Below, in pieces: positions 52,983 to 62,311 of a stretch of DNA of 64,000 nucleotides (position 1 is its first letter; each line of letters opens with the position of its first letter). The notes below the pieces were generated by a model. That model had not been told where the DNA came from and searched no databases. It saw only the letters and a program-made list of their open reading frames with translations. This stretch comes from Henriciella sp. (GTDB lineage: Bacteria; Pseudomonadota; Alphaproteobacteria; Caulobacterales; Hyphomonadaceae): NCBI GenBank assembly GCA_013213785.1, contig JABSPZ010000006.1:124001-188000 (forward strand), in the 5' to 3' direction. The translations under genes were made by a program, and so were the position numbers.

Positions 52983-53917
52983 CCGCGATCGCCGGGATAG
53001 ATCTCCCGGCCATCCACTTCTAGTCTAAAGAGATCCGGCCGGGAGTAATGTCCCGCCGGGTCGCTTGCCACTTTGCACGCGCGCGCCAGAGCCAAATCTG
53101 CGTCTGCGACCAAAATCCCTTCTTCGTCAGATAGAATGCCGGCCACGACCTCGCCGCGAGGATCGATGATCGCCGCGCCGCCATTATGATCGAATTCGTA
53201 CAGAGACTGAAAGCGTTCCGGAACGTCCTTCTTCATGCGAATTCCCGCCGAACAAATCACCCAGGCCCCCGCTTGGCTTGCAAACGCGCGGCTAAGCAGA
53301 AGCTGCCGAGCCCATACCGGTTGACTTGGGGCTTCTTCTGGCTCGCGACCTGGCCAGGCCGCGACGTGTACGTCCACACCCTGCGCCATCAGGGCATAAG
53401 CTGGCAAAACAGCATTATGCTCCCAGCAATTGAGCGACGATAAGCGCCCCCAGGATCGCGGAACGGGTTTCAAGCCTTTCGCGTCGCCATCACCCCAAAC
53501 AGAACGCTCATGATGTGTCGGCTTCAGCTTGCGATGCCGGTTGAGGATTTTCCCTTCGCGGCCAATCGTCAGCATGGTGCAGTACAGGGTCGCTTCCGTC
53601 TGTGGATCGAGCTCATTCACGCCGATGACAAGATCAGACCCTGCCCGTTTCGCAGCATTGCAAAGCGCGTCGACTTCTGGTCCATCGAGGCGAACCCCAT
53701 TTTTGAGAAGCTCGCTCGCGGCCTGCCACCAGGTGTCTGATAGAGGGCTATCGATGAAGAACGGATAGCCCGGCAACCAAGCTTCGCCGAACGCAATGAC
53801 ATCCGGTTTTTCCTTCGCCGCTTTGTCGATCCAATCGATCGCAATATCGAGACTAGCTTTTTTGTCGAAGAGCGCGGGCGCGGCCTGGACGGCACATAAG
53901 CGAACAGTATCAGTCAT
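52979..53917 (-). CDS. Nitrilase-superfamily carbon-nitrogen hydrolase
   Basis: A 312-aa enzyme with the Glu-Lys-Cys triad in place: E45 (FGEAWLPGYP), K132 (RKLKPTHHER) and C164 (LNCWEHN). The context CWEHNAVLPAYALMAQG and the THHERSVWGDGD segment favour the true nitrilase branch, which turns nitriles into carboxylates plus ammonia, over amidase branches. It could act in nitrile detoxification. The gene stands alone on the minus strand. Confidence 0.93.
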   Translation of the reverse strand: MTDTVRLCAVQAAPALFDKKASLDIAIDWIDKAAKEKPDVIAFGEAWLPGYPFFIDSPLSDTWWQAASELLKNGVRLDGPEVDALCNAAKRAGSDLVIGVNELDPQTEATLYCTMLTIGREGKILNRHRKLKPTHHERSVWGDGDAKGLKPVPRSWGRLSSLNCWEHNAVLPAYALMAQGVDVHVAAWPGREPEEAPSQPVWARQLLLSRAFASQAGAWVICSAGIRMKKDVPERFQSLYEFDHNGGAAIIDPRGEVVAGILSDEEGILVADADLALARACKVASDPAGHYSRPDLFRLEVDGREIYPGDRG

Positions 53918-53985
53918 GCGCTCCGATAAGCCGGAAATCGCTCGAAAAACAAGGGGCTCACGAAAAGTGTGATTGCTTGTCTAGA

Positions 53986-54768
53986 TTAAACCAGATATGA
54001 CGCGCGCAATTGATCCCGCTGCGCATCGCCAACACCGAGTGTATCCCGCAAATAGGCATCAATGCTGCCCGACTGGGCCGCAATGCTGTTCAGGGCCGCG
54101 TCCAGAAACTTACCATCCACCCCAACAAAAGGATGGTAGACATCGTTCGCATAGTCTTTGCCGATATGCTCGTTAAAAAGCCGCGCCATTTCCGGCAGAC
54201 GCTCTTCGACATTTGCCGCGGAGTTAGTCAGCTCGTAGTCGGCAAAGATCGTATCTCGATCGACACCCAGAACATGGTGGGTCAAAGCGCAAAGGATCCC
54301 GGTCCGGTCTTTCCCGGCAGCACAGTTCACGACCGCAGCTTCGTCTTCGCTCAAATCTGCGATTGCTTTGAACCAAGCCGTGAAGGACTCGATGTGCTGC
54401 TCTTTGTAGGGAGCGGCCTGATAATATTCGGTCATCCAGCCATGCGCCTTGGGCGCGTCGACGGCGACTTCGGAGAGAAACCGGACATGCGGTGCCTGCG
54501 TCGCCTCACCCTTATCGCTTGAGATGACGTTGACGCCTTCAACGGGCCAGCGATGACCATGACGCTCGCGTTCATCTGGGCGCCGGAGATCTGCTTGAAC
54601 CTTGATATTATAGGCCTTCAGGGCCTCCATATCCGCATCGCTTGCTTCGCCAAATTGCGCGGAACGGAACAAGACGCCGGTGCGAACGCGTCGTCCGCCA
54701 GCACCCTCATACCCGCCAAAATCGCGAAAGTTTCGAATGTTCTCGAAGGACTTCACTCGGTCTTGCAT
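53986..54768 (-). CDS. Tyrosine-protein phosphatase-like (Y_phosphatase3 type)
   Basis: A 260-aa phosphatase with the family N-terminal NIRNFRDFGGY at about residues 10-20 and the P-loop NCAAGKDRTG at 148-157 (Cys149, Arg155). The usual HC is NC here, so the histidine that lowers the cysteine pKa is replaced. The LFRSAQFG segment near 33-40 is also typical. Substrates of this group may be phosphotyrosine or phosphoinositide-like. It is 8 nt downstream of amn and may share its transcript. Confidence 0.88.
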   Translation of the reverse strand: MQDRVKSFENIRNFRDFGGYEGAGGRRVRTGVLFRSAQFGEASDADMEALKAYNIKVQADLRRPDERERHGHRWPVEGVNVISSDKGEATQAPHVRFLSEVAVDAPKAHGWMTEYYQAAPYKEQHIESFTAWFKAIADLSEDEAAVVNCAAGKDRTGILCALTHHVLGVDRDTIFADYELTNSAANVEERLPEMARLFNEHIGKDYANDVYHPFVGVDGKFLDAALNSIAAQSGSIDAYLRDTLGVGDAQRDQLRASYLV

Positions 54769-54776
54769 TATCTCTC

Positions 54777-56225
54777 CTATCGGAATGGCGGCTCGTCGAA
54801 GGCACGCAGCTTTCGGCTATGTAGCTTGGCATCGCCGCTCGCCAACTTCTCCAGCGTCGCAACGCCAATCTGCAAGTGTTGACCAATCGATTTCTCATAG
54901 AATTTATTGGCGGCACCCGGCAGCTTGATCTCACCGTGAAGCGGTTTGTCCGAGACGCAGAGAAGCACACCATATGGCACCCGCAAGCGGAAGCCATTCG
55001 CCGCAATCGTCGCGCTTTCCATATCAATCGCAATCGCCCGCGATTGGTTGAAACGCCGCGCGCTATCGGTGAAGCGCAACTCCCAATTGCGGTCATCGGT
55101 GGTCACCACGGTCCCTGTGCGCAGACGTTTTTTTAGCGCGTCACCAGACTCGCCTGTCACATCCGCCGAAGCTTCTTGCAGGGCCACTTGGACTTCTGCG
55201 ATTGGCGGGATTGGAATGTCGGGTGAAAGGACGTCATCCAACACGTGATCATCGCGCAAATAGGCGTGTGCAAGGACGTAATCACCAATTGATTGGCTGT
55301 GGCGCAGGCCGCCGCAATGGCCGACCATGATCCAACATTCTGGACGCAGTACGGCCAGGTGATCCGTAATCGTTTTCGCGTTGGATGGACCGACGCCAAT
55401 ATTGACCAATGTGATCCCCGAGCCATCGTCAGCGGTCAGGTGGTAAGCCGGCATTTGGAACCGGCGCCATGGCGCATTGTCGATCTGCTCGCGGGCGTTC
55501 TCAGTGTCTTTGTCAACGACCAGCCCCCCAGCAACTGAGAGCTCTTTATAGCGGCCACCGGCCTGCAATTGCTCAAGGCCCCAATCCACAAACGCGTCGA
55601 CATAGCGGTGATAGTTCGTGAACAGCAAATAGCGCTGAAAATGCTTCACCGGAGTGCCGGTATAATGCGCAAGGCGCTTGAGCGAAAAATCGGTGCGCGG
55701 CGCGTCGAACAGAGCGAGCGGGCGATGATCAAATGGCTCGAACAGTTCGCCGTCGGCAATCTCGTCACCAATGTCGCTGAGCTGCGGCGCGGGGAACCAT
55801 TTTGCAAGTTCAGCTGGATTGATCTCATCTAACCCGCTGGCTTGGCCCTGGTCCCAGACATAGGCGTAAGGAATTTCTGCGGTCGAGCGTTTCACCTCAA
55901 CCTCGACATCATAGTCCCGCAGCAGCGGAACCAATTGTTCAGCGAGATAGTGGCGATAGAAATTTGGTTGCGTGACCGTCGTTGAATAGGTCCCCGCTTC
56001 GGACATTTTACCAAACGCACGGGAAATAGGCGGCGGCGGGCCCTCAGGATTGTACCGAATAATCAGTTCCGGATAGCAAAAGGCACCATTGGCGCGGGCA
56101 TCCGGATCCGGTGTTTTACCTTCATGGAGATAGTCCTGCAGGGCTGCGCACAGCGCATCTACAGCTTGCGAATAGAGCTTTTCCAGCTCGTCTATGATCT
56201 TTTTTGGAGTTTCTAGTTTTGTCAT
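54777..56225 (-). CDS. amn: AMP nucleosidase
   Basis: Cytoplasmic enzyme of 482 aa that splits AMP to adenine and ribose-5-phosphate, helping purine balance. The long N-terminal domain of the Amn family (with RPLALFDAPRTDFSLKRLAHYTGTP near residues 185-210) precedes the nucleoside-phosphorylase-like domain. The latter has NIGVGPSNAKT near 280 and MVGHCGGLRHSQ near 300, then DMESATIAANGFR near 425. Length is normal for bacterial Amn. It heads the amn-phosphatase pair. Confidence 0.96.
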   Translation of the reverse strand: MTKLETPKKIIDELEKLYSQAVDALCAALQDYLHEGKTPDPDARANGAFCYPELIIRYNPEGPPPPISRAFGKMSEAGTYSTTVTQPNFYRHYLAEQLVPLLRDYDVEVEVKRSTAEIPYAYVWDQGQASGLDEINPAELAKWFPAPQLSDIGDEIADGELFEPFDHRPLALFDAPRTDFSLKRLAHYTGTPVKHFQRYLLFTNYHRYVDAFVDWGLEQLQAGGRYKELSVAGGLVVDKDTENAREQIDNAPWRRFQMPAYHLTADDGSGITLVNIGVGPSNAKTITDHLAVLRPECWIMVGHCGGLRHSQSIGDYVLAHAYLRDDHVLDDVLSPDIPIPPIAEVQVALQEASADVTGESGDALKKRLRTGTVVTTDDRNWELRFTDSARRFNQSRAIAIDMESATIAANGFRLRVPYGVLLCVSDKPLHGEIKLPGAANKFYEKSIGQHLQIGVATLEKLASGDAKLHSRKLRAFDEPPFR

Positions 56226-56406
56226 GGCCTCCTTTGCCGCAAAGCGGTTTCGGGGTCAACGTGGTGAACGATACTGAGCAATAAACGCGGACGGTCGAGC
56301 GCCCAAATCGTAAAAGCGCCATTAGTAACTTCGCCCATCTTCCAAACCTGCTCTTAAGCAAAAAACCCCTATCGAAAGGGCTTGGACATGGTGAAGGTGG
56401 ACCCGC

Positions 56407-56799
56407 ATGACACGGACCTCGCTCCCACAATTCGGACGATTTGCCATTGTTGGCGGACTAGGCTTTCTCGTCGATTCTTGCTTCACGCTCGCGCTCATCC
56501 ACCGCGGTATTGATCCCTATACAGCGCGCGTGTTCTCGATAGCGCTCGCGATGATGGTGACATGGAGGCTCAACCGAGCCCTGACCTTTGAAACGCGAGG
56601 ATCCGATCAGGCTGCAGAAGGATTTCGTTACTTCACCGTCGCGATGATCGCGGCGGTCTTGAACTATGCGATTTATGCGGGGCTTTTGCTCAGCATTCCG
56701 GCGCTACCGCCGCTGCTCGCCATCATTATCGCGATCGGATCGGTTACAATGCTGTCTTTCGCTGGATATCGGCACTTGGTGTTTAAGAGCGCCGTCTGA
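56407..56799 (+). CDS. GtrA-family membrane protein
   Basis: A 130-aa protein with four hydrophobic segments and GtrA features: FGRFAIVGGLGFLVDSCFTLAL near residues 9-30, VTWRLNRALTFET in the middle, and a final [12 protein letters not shown]. It probably aids transfer of polyprenyl-linked sugars across the inner membrane. Its natural partner may be the GtrB-like gene at 47749, which lacks a neighbouring gtrA. The 3' end overlaps the convergent purK by 17 nt. Confidence 0.9.
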   Translation: MTRTSLPQFGRFAIVGGLGFLVDSCFTLALIHRGIDPYTARVFSIALAMMVTWRLNRALTFETRGSDQAAEGFRYFTVAMIAAVLNYAIYAGLLLSIPALPPLLAIIIAIGSVTMLSFAGYRHLVFKSAV

Positions 56800-57850
56800 C
56801 CAAATGACCCATTTTGCGCCCGGGTTTGGCGTCGCGTTTTCCGTAAAGCGTCAAAATACCGTCTGCGGCCAGAACTTCCGGCGGCACCAGGGCTTCTTCG
56901 CCCAACAGGTTTAGCATTTCGACATCGTGATACCGGGTCACAGGTCCGAGCGGCCATCCGGCGACTGCACGCATATGCTGTTCAAACTGACCGGTCGCGC
57001 AGGCTTCAGGTGTCCAATGTCCTGAATTGTGAACGCGTGGCGCAAACTCATTTGCGAGCAGTGTTCCGTCGGACAGCACAAAGAACTCTAGAGCCAATAC
57101 GCCAACATAGTCGAGCGCATCGGCAAGCGCTTTCGCGGCGTCCCCTGCCCGTTCAGCAACATCGGCAGATAAATCGCTTGGCACGACGGACCGTTTCAGA
57201 ATGCCATTCACATGCTCATTGCGCGGAATGTCGAAGCAAATCGATTCACCCGCCCGGTCGCGGGCAACTATGACGGAAACCTCAAACTCGAACGGCACCA
57301 TGGCTTCGAGAATGCAGGGCGCGTGTTTCAGCGCCTTATGAGCCGCTTCATAATCATCGCCGAGTTCTAGGCGCGCCTGCCCCTTACCATCATAGCCATC
57401 GCGCCGGGTCTTTAAGATGCCTTCCCCGCCAAACTGTTCGATGGGTCCGGCAACGTCTGCTGCGGTGTCAATTTGCGCGAAATCAGCAGTCTGAATTCCG
57501 CAGTCTCTCAGAAAGGTCTTCTCAACAATCCGGTCCTGCGAAACTTCGAGCGGCTTGGCGCCAGGGCGCACGAGCGCGCCCGCAGATATCAGCGCCTGGG
57601 CGGCTTCAACGGGAACATTTTCAAACTCATACGTGATCGCATCGCAGGTTTTCGCCCATGCGATCAAAGCATCTGTGTCGGTATAGGCACCTATTGTATG
57701 CTGAGCCGCAACGCGCGCGGCAGGACAGTCCTCTTCCGGACAGTAAATAGAGATATCAAACCCCAAGGCTGCGGCGGCAGATCCGAGCATGCGGCCCAAT
57801 TGACCACCACCCAAAATCCCAATCGTCGCCCCAGCTTTCAGTGCCGTCAT
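56783..57850 (-). CDS. purK: N5-carboxyaminoimidazole ribonucleotide synthase
   Basis: ATP-grasp enzyme of 355 aa that carboxylates AIR with bicarbonate in purine synthesis. [13 protein letters not shown] at residues 9-21 starts the preATP-grasp fold. [12 protein letters not shown] near 147-158 and [26 protein letters not shown] near 248-273 are the ATP-grasp signatures. The start shares ATGA with the purE stop, so the pair is translationally coupled. Confidence 0.97.
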   Translation of the reverse strand: MTALKAGATIGILGGGQLGRMLGSAAAALGFDISIYCPEEDCPAARVAAQHTIGAYTDTDALIAWAKTCDAITYEFENVPVEAAQALISAGALVRPGAKPLEVSQDRIVEKTFLRDCGIQTADFAQIDTAADVAGPIEQFGGEGILKTRRDGYDGKGQARLELGDDYEAAHKALKHAPCILEAMVPFEFEVSVIVARDRAGESICFDIPRNEHVNGILKRSVVPSDLSADVAERAGDAAKALADALDYVGVLALEFFVLSDGTLLANEFAPRVHNSGHWTPEACATGQFEQHMRAVAGWPLGPVTRYHDVEMLNLLGEEALVPPEVLAADGILTLYGKRDAKPGRKMGHLVRRRS

Positions 57851-58350
57851 CCTTCCGGAATCTCCTGCACTGCATCCGTCTGTTTATCGCGGAAAGCGTC
57901 CAGTTTGGCGGCGACATCATCGTTTTCCAGCGCGATAATCGAAGCGGCCAACAGACCCGCATTGGCGGCGCCCGCCTCGCCGATCGCGAGGGTCCCAACA
58001 GGTACGCCTTTCGGCATCTGCGCAATAGACAATAGACTATCAATGCCGCTCAATGCGCGCGACTGGACCGGGACACCTAATACAGGAAGCGGCGTCATCG
58101 ATGCGGCCATGCCTGGCAGATGCGCTGCACCTCCAGCGCCTGCGATGATCACTTTCAGGCCGCGCCCTTTCGCAGTCTGAGCGTAATCATACAAACGCTG
58201 CGGCGTACGGTGAGCGGACACAATCCGTGCTTCAAACGCGACGCCGAGTTGGTCTAGCAGCTCACACGCCTTCTCCATGATCGGCCAATCGGATTGGCTA
58301 CCCATGATCACGCCCACAACTGGCGCATCACTGTTCGAGGTCAGGGCCAT
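57847..58350 (-). CDS. purE: N5-CAIR mutase (PurE class I)
   Basis: A 167-aa enzyme that converts N5-CAIR to CAIR, the step after Pur[17 protein letters not shown] near residues 13-28 binds the phosphate, and [13 protein letters not shown] near 45-57 carries the catalytic His. [14 protein letters not shown] and GVPV follow in the class I pattern. The presence of purK directly downstream confirms the two-step bacterial route rather than class II PurE. Confidence 0.98.
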   Translation of the reverse strand: MALTSNSDAPVVGVIMGSQSDWPIMEKACELLDQLGVAFEARIVSAHRTPQRLYDYAQTAKGRGLKVIIAGAGGAAHLPGMAASMTPLPVLGVPVQSRALSGIDSLLSIAQMPKGVPVGTLAIGEAGAANAGLLAASIIALENDDVAAKLDAFRDKQTDAVQEIPEG

Positions 58351-58449
58351 CGATTCCCCCGTTTCAAAGCGCGCAACATAGAAATGCTGATTGCGGCGTC
58401 AACCGCTCATGCTCTGGGCTTTGCAGCGCCATTCCCGTAAGGTGTCTAG

Positions 58450-59148
58450 ATGATTGAGTCGGGTCGTCCAGAAACAGAAAAAGAGCGGTTTGAAGCGCGC
58501 CGGACGGACCGGCAGCGTTTGGTCGCTGCTCTAGGGCTCAACATCGGCGCTCTTCCACGCGAAGCACAAGCCGCGATCGAAGCCTTAGCTGGTGAAGTTC
58601 TAGGACTGCGAGAGGACCGAGAACGCCTCAAAAAGGAGTTGGATAACGCGGCTCATTTGGCTGATAGAGATGCGCTTTGCCCGATCTTCAATCGGCGCGC
58701 CTTTGAGCGTGAGCTCGCCCGCGAGATTTCTCTAGCGGAGCGTTATGGAACGCCGCTCTGTTTAATCTTTATCGATCTCGACAGGTTCAAACAAATCAAT
58801 GATCGATTTGGCCACGCCACCGGAGACCATGTGATTCAGCACGTCGCTGAAACCCTCGTCGATAATGTTCGTCAAAGCGATATTGCCGGGCGTCTCGGGG
58901 GCGATGAATTTGGGATCGCGCTGACCCATGCAGACCTCGCAGATGGCCAGAGCAAAGCAGCGCGTCTTGAGTCGATTATCAGCGCGGTGATTGTCAGGGA
59001 CGCGAGCGACGACTCTCTTGGCTCGGTGAAGCTCGGCGCCTCATGCGGAACCGTCTTGTGGCGCCCAGGGCGGGATGCAGCGAGCCTCATTGCCGAGGCT
59101 GATGAGACCATGTTTCGTCGAAAAAACGAAAAAAAGCGAGCGCGATAG
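58450..59148 (+). CDS. Diguanylate cyclase (GGDEF)
   Basis: A 232-aa cytoplasmic protein. The N-terminal 70 residues form a helical coiled-coil-like region without a recognisable sensor domain. The GGDEF domain starts with DRDALCPIFNRRAFE near residues 73-87. The active site is GGDEF near 154-158, and an RxxD I-site (RQSD) lies exactly five residues before it, so product inhibition by c-di-GMP is likely. Such c-di-GMP signals could bear on EPS production, but no direct link is visible. It is divergent from purE. Confidence 0.94.
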   Translation: MIESGRPETEKERFEARRTDRQRLVAALGLNIGALPREAQAAIEALAGEVLGLREDRERLKKELDNAAHLADRDALCPIFNRRAFERELAREISLAERYGTPLCLIFIDLDRFKQINDRFGHATGDHVIQHVAETLVDNVRQSDIAGRLGGDEFGIALTHADLADGQSKAARLESIISAVIVRDASDDSLGSVKLGASCGTVLWRPGRDAASLIAEADETMFRRKNEKKRAR

Positions 59149-59275
59149 CCGCCTGGCAGGGAAGAATATTTCAAATTTGGGATTCTTCGGGCATCTCCCG
59201 TGACTCAGCCTGCAACCTATGGTTATCTGTTGCTATAAAGACACAGACTTCATTTCAGCAAGCAGGAGTGCGCCT

Positions 59276-59443
59276 ATGTCCATGCAAGGTCGGATCGAAG
59301 AACTCACGAAACGTCATGCTCAGATCGATGAGAAAATTCACGAAGAGCAAAAACGACCGGCAAGCAACGACATCATCCTGCAAGATCTCAAACGACAGAA
59401 ACTTAGGCTTAAAGAAGAGATTGGTATATTACGCGCGAGTTAG
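59276..59443 (+). CDS. DUF465/YdcH-family small protein
   Basis: A 55-aa helical hairpin protein: MQGRIEELTKRHAQIDEKIHEE, then a Pro/Ser/Asn-containing turn, and LQDLKRQKLRLKEEIGIL. Start at ATG 59276 with GGAG 7 nt upstream; the frame open from 59219 is not needed. Members are common in alphaproteobacteria with an unknown, possibly coiled-coil scaffold, role. Confidence 0.85.
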   Translation: MSMQGRIEELTKRHAQIDEKIHEEQKRPASNDIILQDLKRQKLRLKEEIGILRAS

Positions 59444-59505
59444 GCGCTTACCCCTCTCTTAGACGGGCTCCGCCAGCTTTAATTTGAGCAGGCGGGAGCC
59501 CGGAT

Positions 59506-60276
59506 ATGGACAAACCAGTCACCTTGATCATCGGTCTTGGCCAAACGGTCGGGGACGCGGTTGCGCGTCGTTTTCTAGATGAAGGTCACGCGGTTCTAGC
59601 CGTCGACCCAGATGCGGGATTGCTTGAAGAGCTCCGCAAAACAACAGGCGATAAGATTGCCTACCATCATGGGGCAACCCATACCAAGCTGGGCCTGCGC
59701 AATGCCATGGCCGCCGCTTTGGAAAGCTACAGTTTCGTTGATAATGTGGTCTGCATTCCGCCACTGCCGGAGCCTGATCGGCTCATGGATCTCGACATGG
59801 AAGACTTTGAGTCCGTCCTTATGAAAACAGCGCGGGGCGCCGTCCAAACTCTACGTGTCTTTACACCGGAACTGATTGCAGAACGTCCAGAAGCGGAAAA
59901 TGCCGCCGACCGCACGCGTCAAACCGGGACTTTTACGTTTGTTCTCTCACTTGGCGCGAGCATGGCGCAGCCTGGATGGTTCAGCGAAAGCGTCTCACAG
60001 CACGCAATTATGGGCATCGTGAAGGCCGCAGCAATTGAGCTGGCGCCCGAGGCGGTCCGTGTGAACGCCATTATCGCGCTCCGCCCGCGCGCCGAAGGGC
60101 GTGAGCCCTGGCTCAAAGACAGGACCCCGATGGGGCGTCCGTCTTTGGCGGAAGAGATAGCGGAGACTGCGAATTTCCTCGCGAGCCCCAACAGCGCGAT
60201 CATAACAGGCGAAGCGATCACCCTTGATGGAGGGCGTCGCTTCTTATCTGGTTTGATTGTGTCAGAGGACGATTAA
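59506..60276 (+). CDS. SDR-fold protein lacking the catalytic Tyr and Lys
   Basis: A 256-aa classical-SDR-like protein with GLGQTVGDAVARRF at residues 10-23 in the nucleotide-binding loop. The C-terminal ETANFLASPNSAIITGEAITLDGG near 223-246 is typical of SDRs. At the active site, the Tyr-x3-Lys pair is replaced: in the aligned segment FSESVSQHAIMGIVK the Tyr position is Glu and the Lys position is Gln. The protein probably binds a nucleotide or partner without normal reductase activity, or uses other residues. It is monocistronic. Confidence 0.82.
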   Translation: MDKPVTLIIGLGQTVGDAVARRFLDEGHAVLAVDPDAGLLEELRKTTGDKIAYHHGATHTKLGLRNAMAAALESYSFVDNVVCIPPLPEPDRLMDLDMEDFESVLMKTARGAVQTLRVFTPELIAERPEAENAADRTRQTGTFTFVLSLGASMAQPGWFSESVSQHAIMGIVKAAAIELAPEAVRVNAIIALRPRAEGREPWLKDRTPMGRPSLAEEIAETANFLASPNSAIITGEAITLDGGRRFLSGLIVSEDD

Positions 60277-60289
60277 ACGCCCGACATCA

Positions 60290-61618
60290 TCACTTTGGGT
60301 GACAGATGACCGGCATCCAAGTGTAACCCTTCACGAACGCACCTGAGGTCAGGCTTGGCTCGTCGAGGACTTCGACATGGCTAAAGCGCTCTAGGATCTC
60401 TTCCCACAGAATACGAAGCTGCAGTTCGCCGAGACGGTTACCCACACAGCGGTGAATTCCGAACCCGAATGACAAGTGATTGCGTGCTTGTTTGCGATCG
60501 ATGATCAGACGATTTGGATCTTCTTCCCAGAACCGCTCGTCGCGGTTGCCTGAGACATACCACATAGCGATCTGGTCGCCTTTCTTGATCGTCTTGCCGT
60601 GCATCTCGACATCCTCGAGCGCTGTCCGGCGCATGAAGGCGAGCGGTGTCTGCCAGCGGATGACTTCTGAAACCATGTTCGGGATCAAAGAAGGGTCATT
60701 CTTCAGCTTGGCATACTCTTCTGGGAACTTGTTCAAGCCGTAGACAGAGGCTGTCATTGAGTTCCGCGTAGTGTCGTTGCCGCCAACGATGAGCAAGATG
60801 ACGTTTCCGAGCAACTCCATCGGAGTCATGTCTTTGGTCTTCTCACCATGCGCAAGCAAGCTGATCAGGTCGTCGCGCAGTGGCTCATTTTGCTTCTTCT
60901 GATAAAGCTCCATGAACGCACCGAGGCATTCTAGAAGCTCTTGCTTCCACTGCTCTTCTCCGCCTGGGCAGATATCTGGGTTTTCACGATTGGTTGTGAC
61001 ATCCGACCAGCGTGTCAGCTTCCGGCGATCTTCGAACGGGAAGTCGAACAGGGTCGCGAGCATCATCGTTGTCAGCTCAATCGAAACCGTGTCGACCCAG
61101 TCAAAAGGCTCACCAACCGGGACAGAGTCCAAAATCTCTTTGGTTCGCGCGCGGATCAGCGGCTCAAACTCTTTCAACATGTTCGGGGCAACCGCTGGCT
61201 GAACCGTTTTGCGTTGCTCTGAGTGCTTCGGCTCATCCATCGCGATAAACATTGGAAGCTCAAAGTCTTCGAGCGGATCACCAAGAACAATGCCACCATG
61301 CTCCCAGCTTGAAGAGAAGCGCTTGTGATCAATGTCGATCTTCATCACGTCTTCGTAGCGCGTCACAGACCAGTAGCCGCCCGCGAAACTGTCTTCCGTC
61401 CAGTGCAGCGGATCTTCGTCGCGCATCCGGCGGAACAATTCCCAATAAGCCCCTTTGCGCCAGATCTCTGGATCGATGAGATGCATTTCATCCAGCGGAA
61501 TTCTCGAAACATCTGGCAGTTTTGCATCAAACTCGAGATAGCCCTCAAAAAGTGGTGCTCTCTTCGTGATACTTGGTCGTTCGAGATTGTGTGCGATTTT
61601 GGTCAGCGTGTCTGCCAT
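60290..61618 (-). CDS. Cytochrome P450, CYP153-like alkane hydroxylase
   Basis: Class I bacterial P450 of 442 aa resembling CYP153, terminal hydroxylases of medium-chain alkanes and fatty acids. Motifs are MDEPKHSEQRKTV (C-helix region), GGNDTTRNSMTASVYG (I-helix), SEVIRW (ExxR), and the haem loop FGFGIHRCVGNRLGE with the proximal Cys. Start is ATG 61618 (MADTLTKIAH) with GGAGG 5 nt upstream; the frame open to 61756 is extra. Ferredoxin and reductase partners are not adjacent. The SDR at 59506 is not an obvious partner. Confidence 0.93.
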   Translation of the reverse strand: MADTLTKIAHNLERPSITKRAPLFEGYLEFDAKLPDVSRIPLDEMHLIDPEIWRKGAYWELFRRMRDEDPLHWTEDSFAGGYWSVTRYEDVMKIDIDHKRFSSSWEHGGIVLGDPLEDFELPMFIAMDEPKHSEQRKTVQPAVAPNMLKEFEPLIRARTKEILDSVPVGEPFDWVDTVSIELTTMMLATLFDFPFEDRRKLTRWSDVTTNRENPDICPGGEEQWKQELLECLGAFMELYQKKQNEPLRDDLISLLAHGEKTKDMTPMELLGNVILLIVGGNDTTRNSMTASVYGLNKFPEEYAKLKNDPSLIPNMVSEVIRWQTPLAFMRRTALEDVEMHGKTIKKGDQIAMWYVSGNRDERFWEEDPNRLIIDRKQARNHLSFGFGIHRCVGNRLGELQLRILWEEILERFSHVEVLDEPSLTSGAFVKGYTWMPVICHPK

Positions 61619-61722
61619 TTGAGCCTCCGGATAAGCGATCTTGTTTGCCGCAATAATGACGTCGGCGTCACCGTAACATAGATCCTCAAGAAAAACCATG
61701 ACGCATGCGTCATTTTTTAGTT

Positions 61723-62211
61723 TTATACCGGATATCGCTCGTTGCGCGCTTTCCAAATGGCGGTCTCAAGCGCGTCTTTCAGGCTTTTGCGCTCTGCTGG
61801 TGTCAGAAATCGCCCGATCACCCAAGCCTTATCGGCATGCGCGAGCTTTAACTCGCTCGGGCGTCGCTCTGGAAAATCGAGACTGACACGCGCAAAGGCC
61901 GTTGGGAGTTTGGCGGCCCGCGGCGTCTTACCCGGAACGGAATGCACGAGGTCAATCTCTTCAGCCGTAACCCGGATACGCGTTTCTTGTTTCTGCGCAC
62001 GAAAGCTCCAACGAAAAGCAAGCCATATTAAAAGAGCGTCTAGACCAAAGAAGCCGATCACCGGGAATGCGCCCATGGAGACAAAGGCCAGGCCCGCAAT
62101 AAAGCTCATTGCAGCAACAATCCCCATGACCACCATAAAGGCTTTGGGGCTGAGCGAGCGGTTGGGGGTCAATGTCGCGTCGAAATAGATCGTCTTTGTG
62201 GTTGTCTCCAT
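61723..62211 (-). CDS. DUF2244 integral membrane protein
   Basis: A 162-aa protein of the DUF2244 family, found mostly in alphaproteobacteria. It has an N-terminal LTPNRSLSPKAF, two adjacent membrane helices (about residues 25-65), FRWSFRAQKQ, and a soluble C-terminal part with FGRFLTP-type ending (VIGRFLTPAERKSL). Function is unknown; many members sit near respiratory or DNA-repair genes. It is divergent from nth with a 100-nt spacer. Confidence 0.92.
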   Translation of the reverse strand: METTTKTIYFDATLTPNRSLSPKAFMVVMGIVAAMSFIAGLAFVSMGAFPVIGFFGLDALLIWLAFRWSFRAQKQETRIRVTAEEIDLVHSVPGKTPRAAKLPTAFARVSLDFPERRPSELKLAHADKAWVIGRFLTPAERKSLKDALETAIWKARNERYPV

Positions 62212-62311
62212 CGCTAAGAGTATAGGTCAAAAATTTACGCCGACCGCAAGCGCGGCTTTGCGCCGCAAGAATCGGATTTTCTTATTTCACCGTCTGGCCT
62301 AGGTAGCAGGC

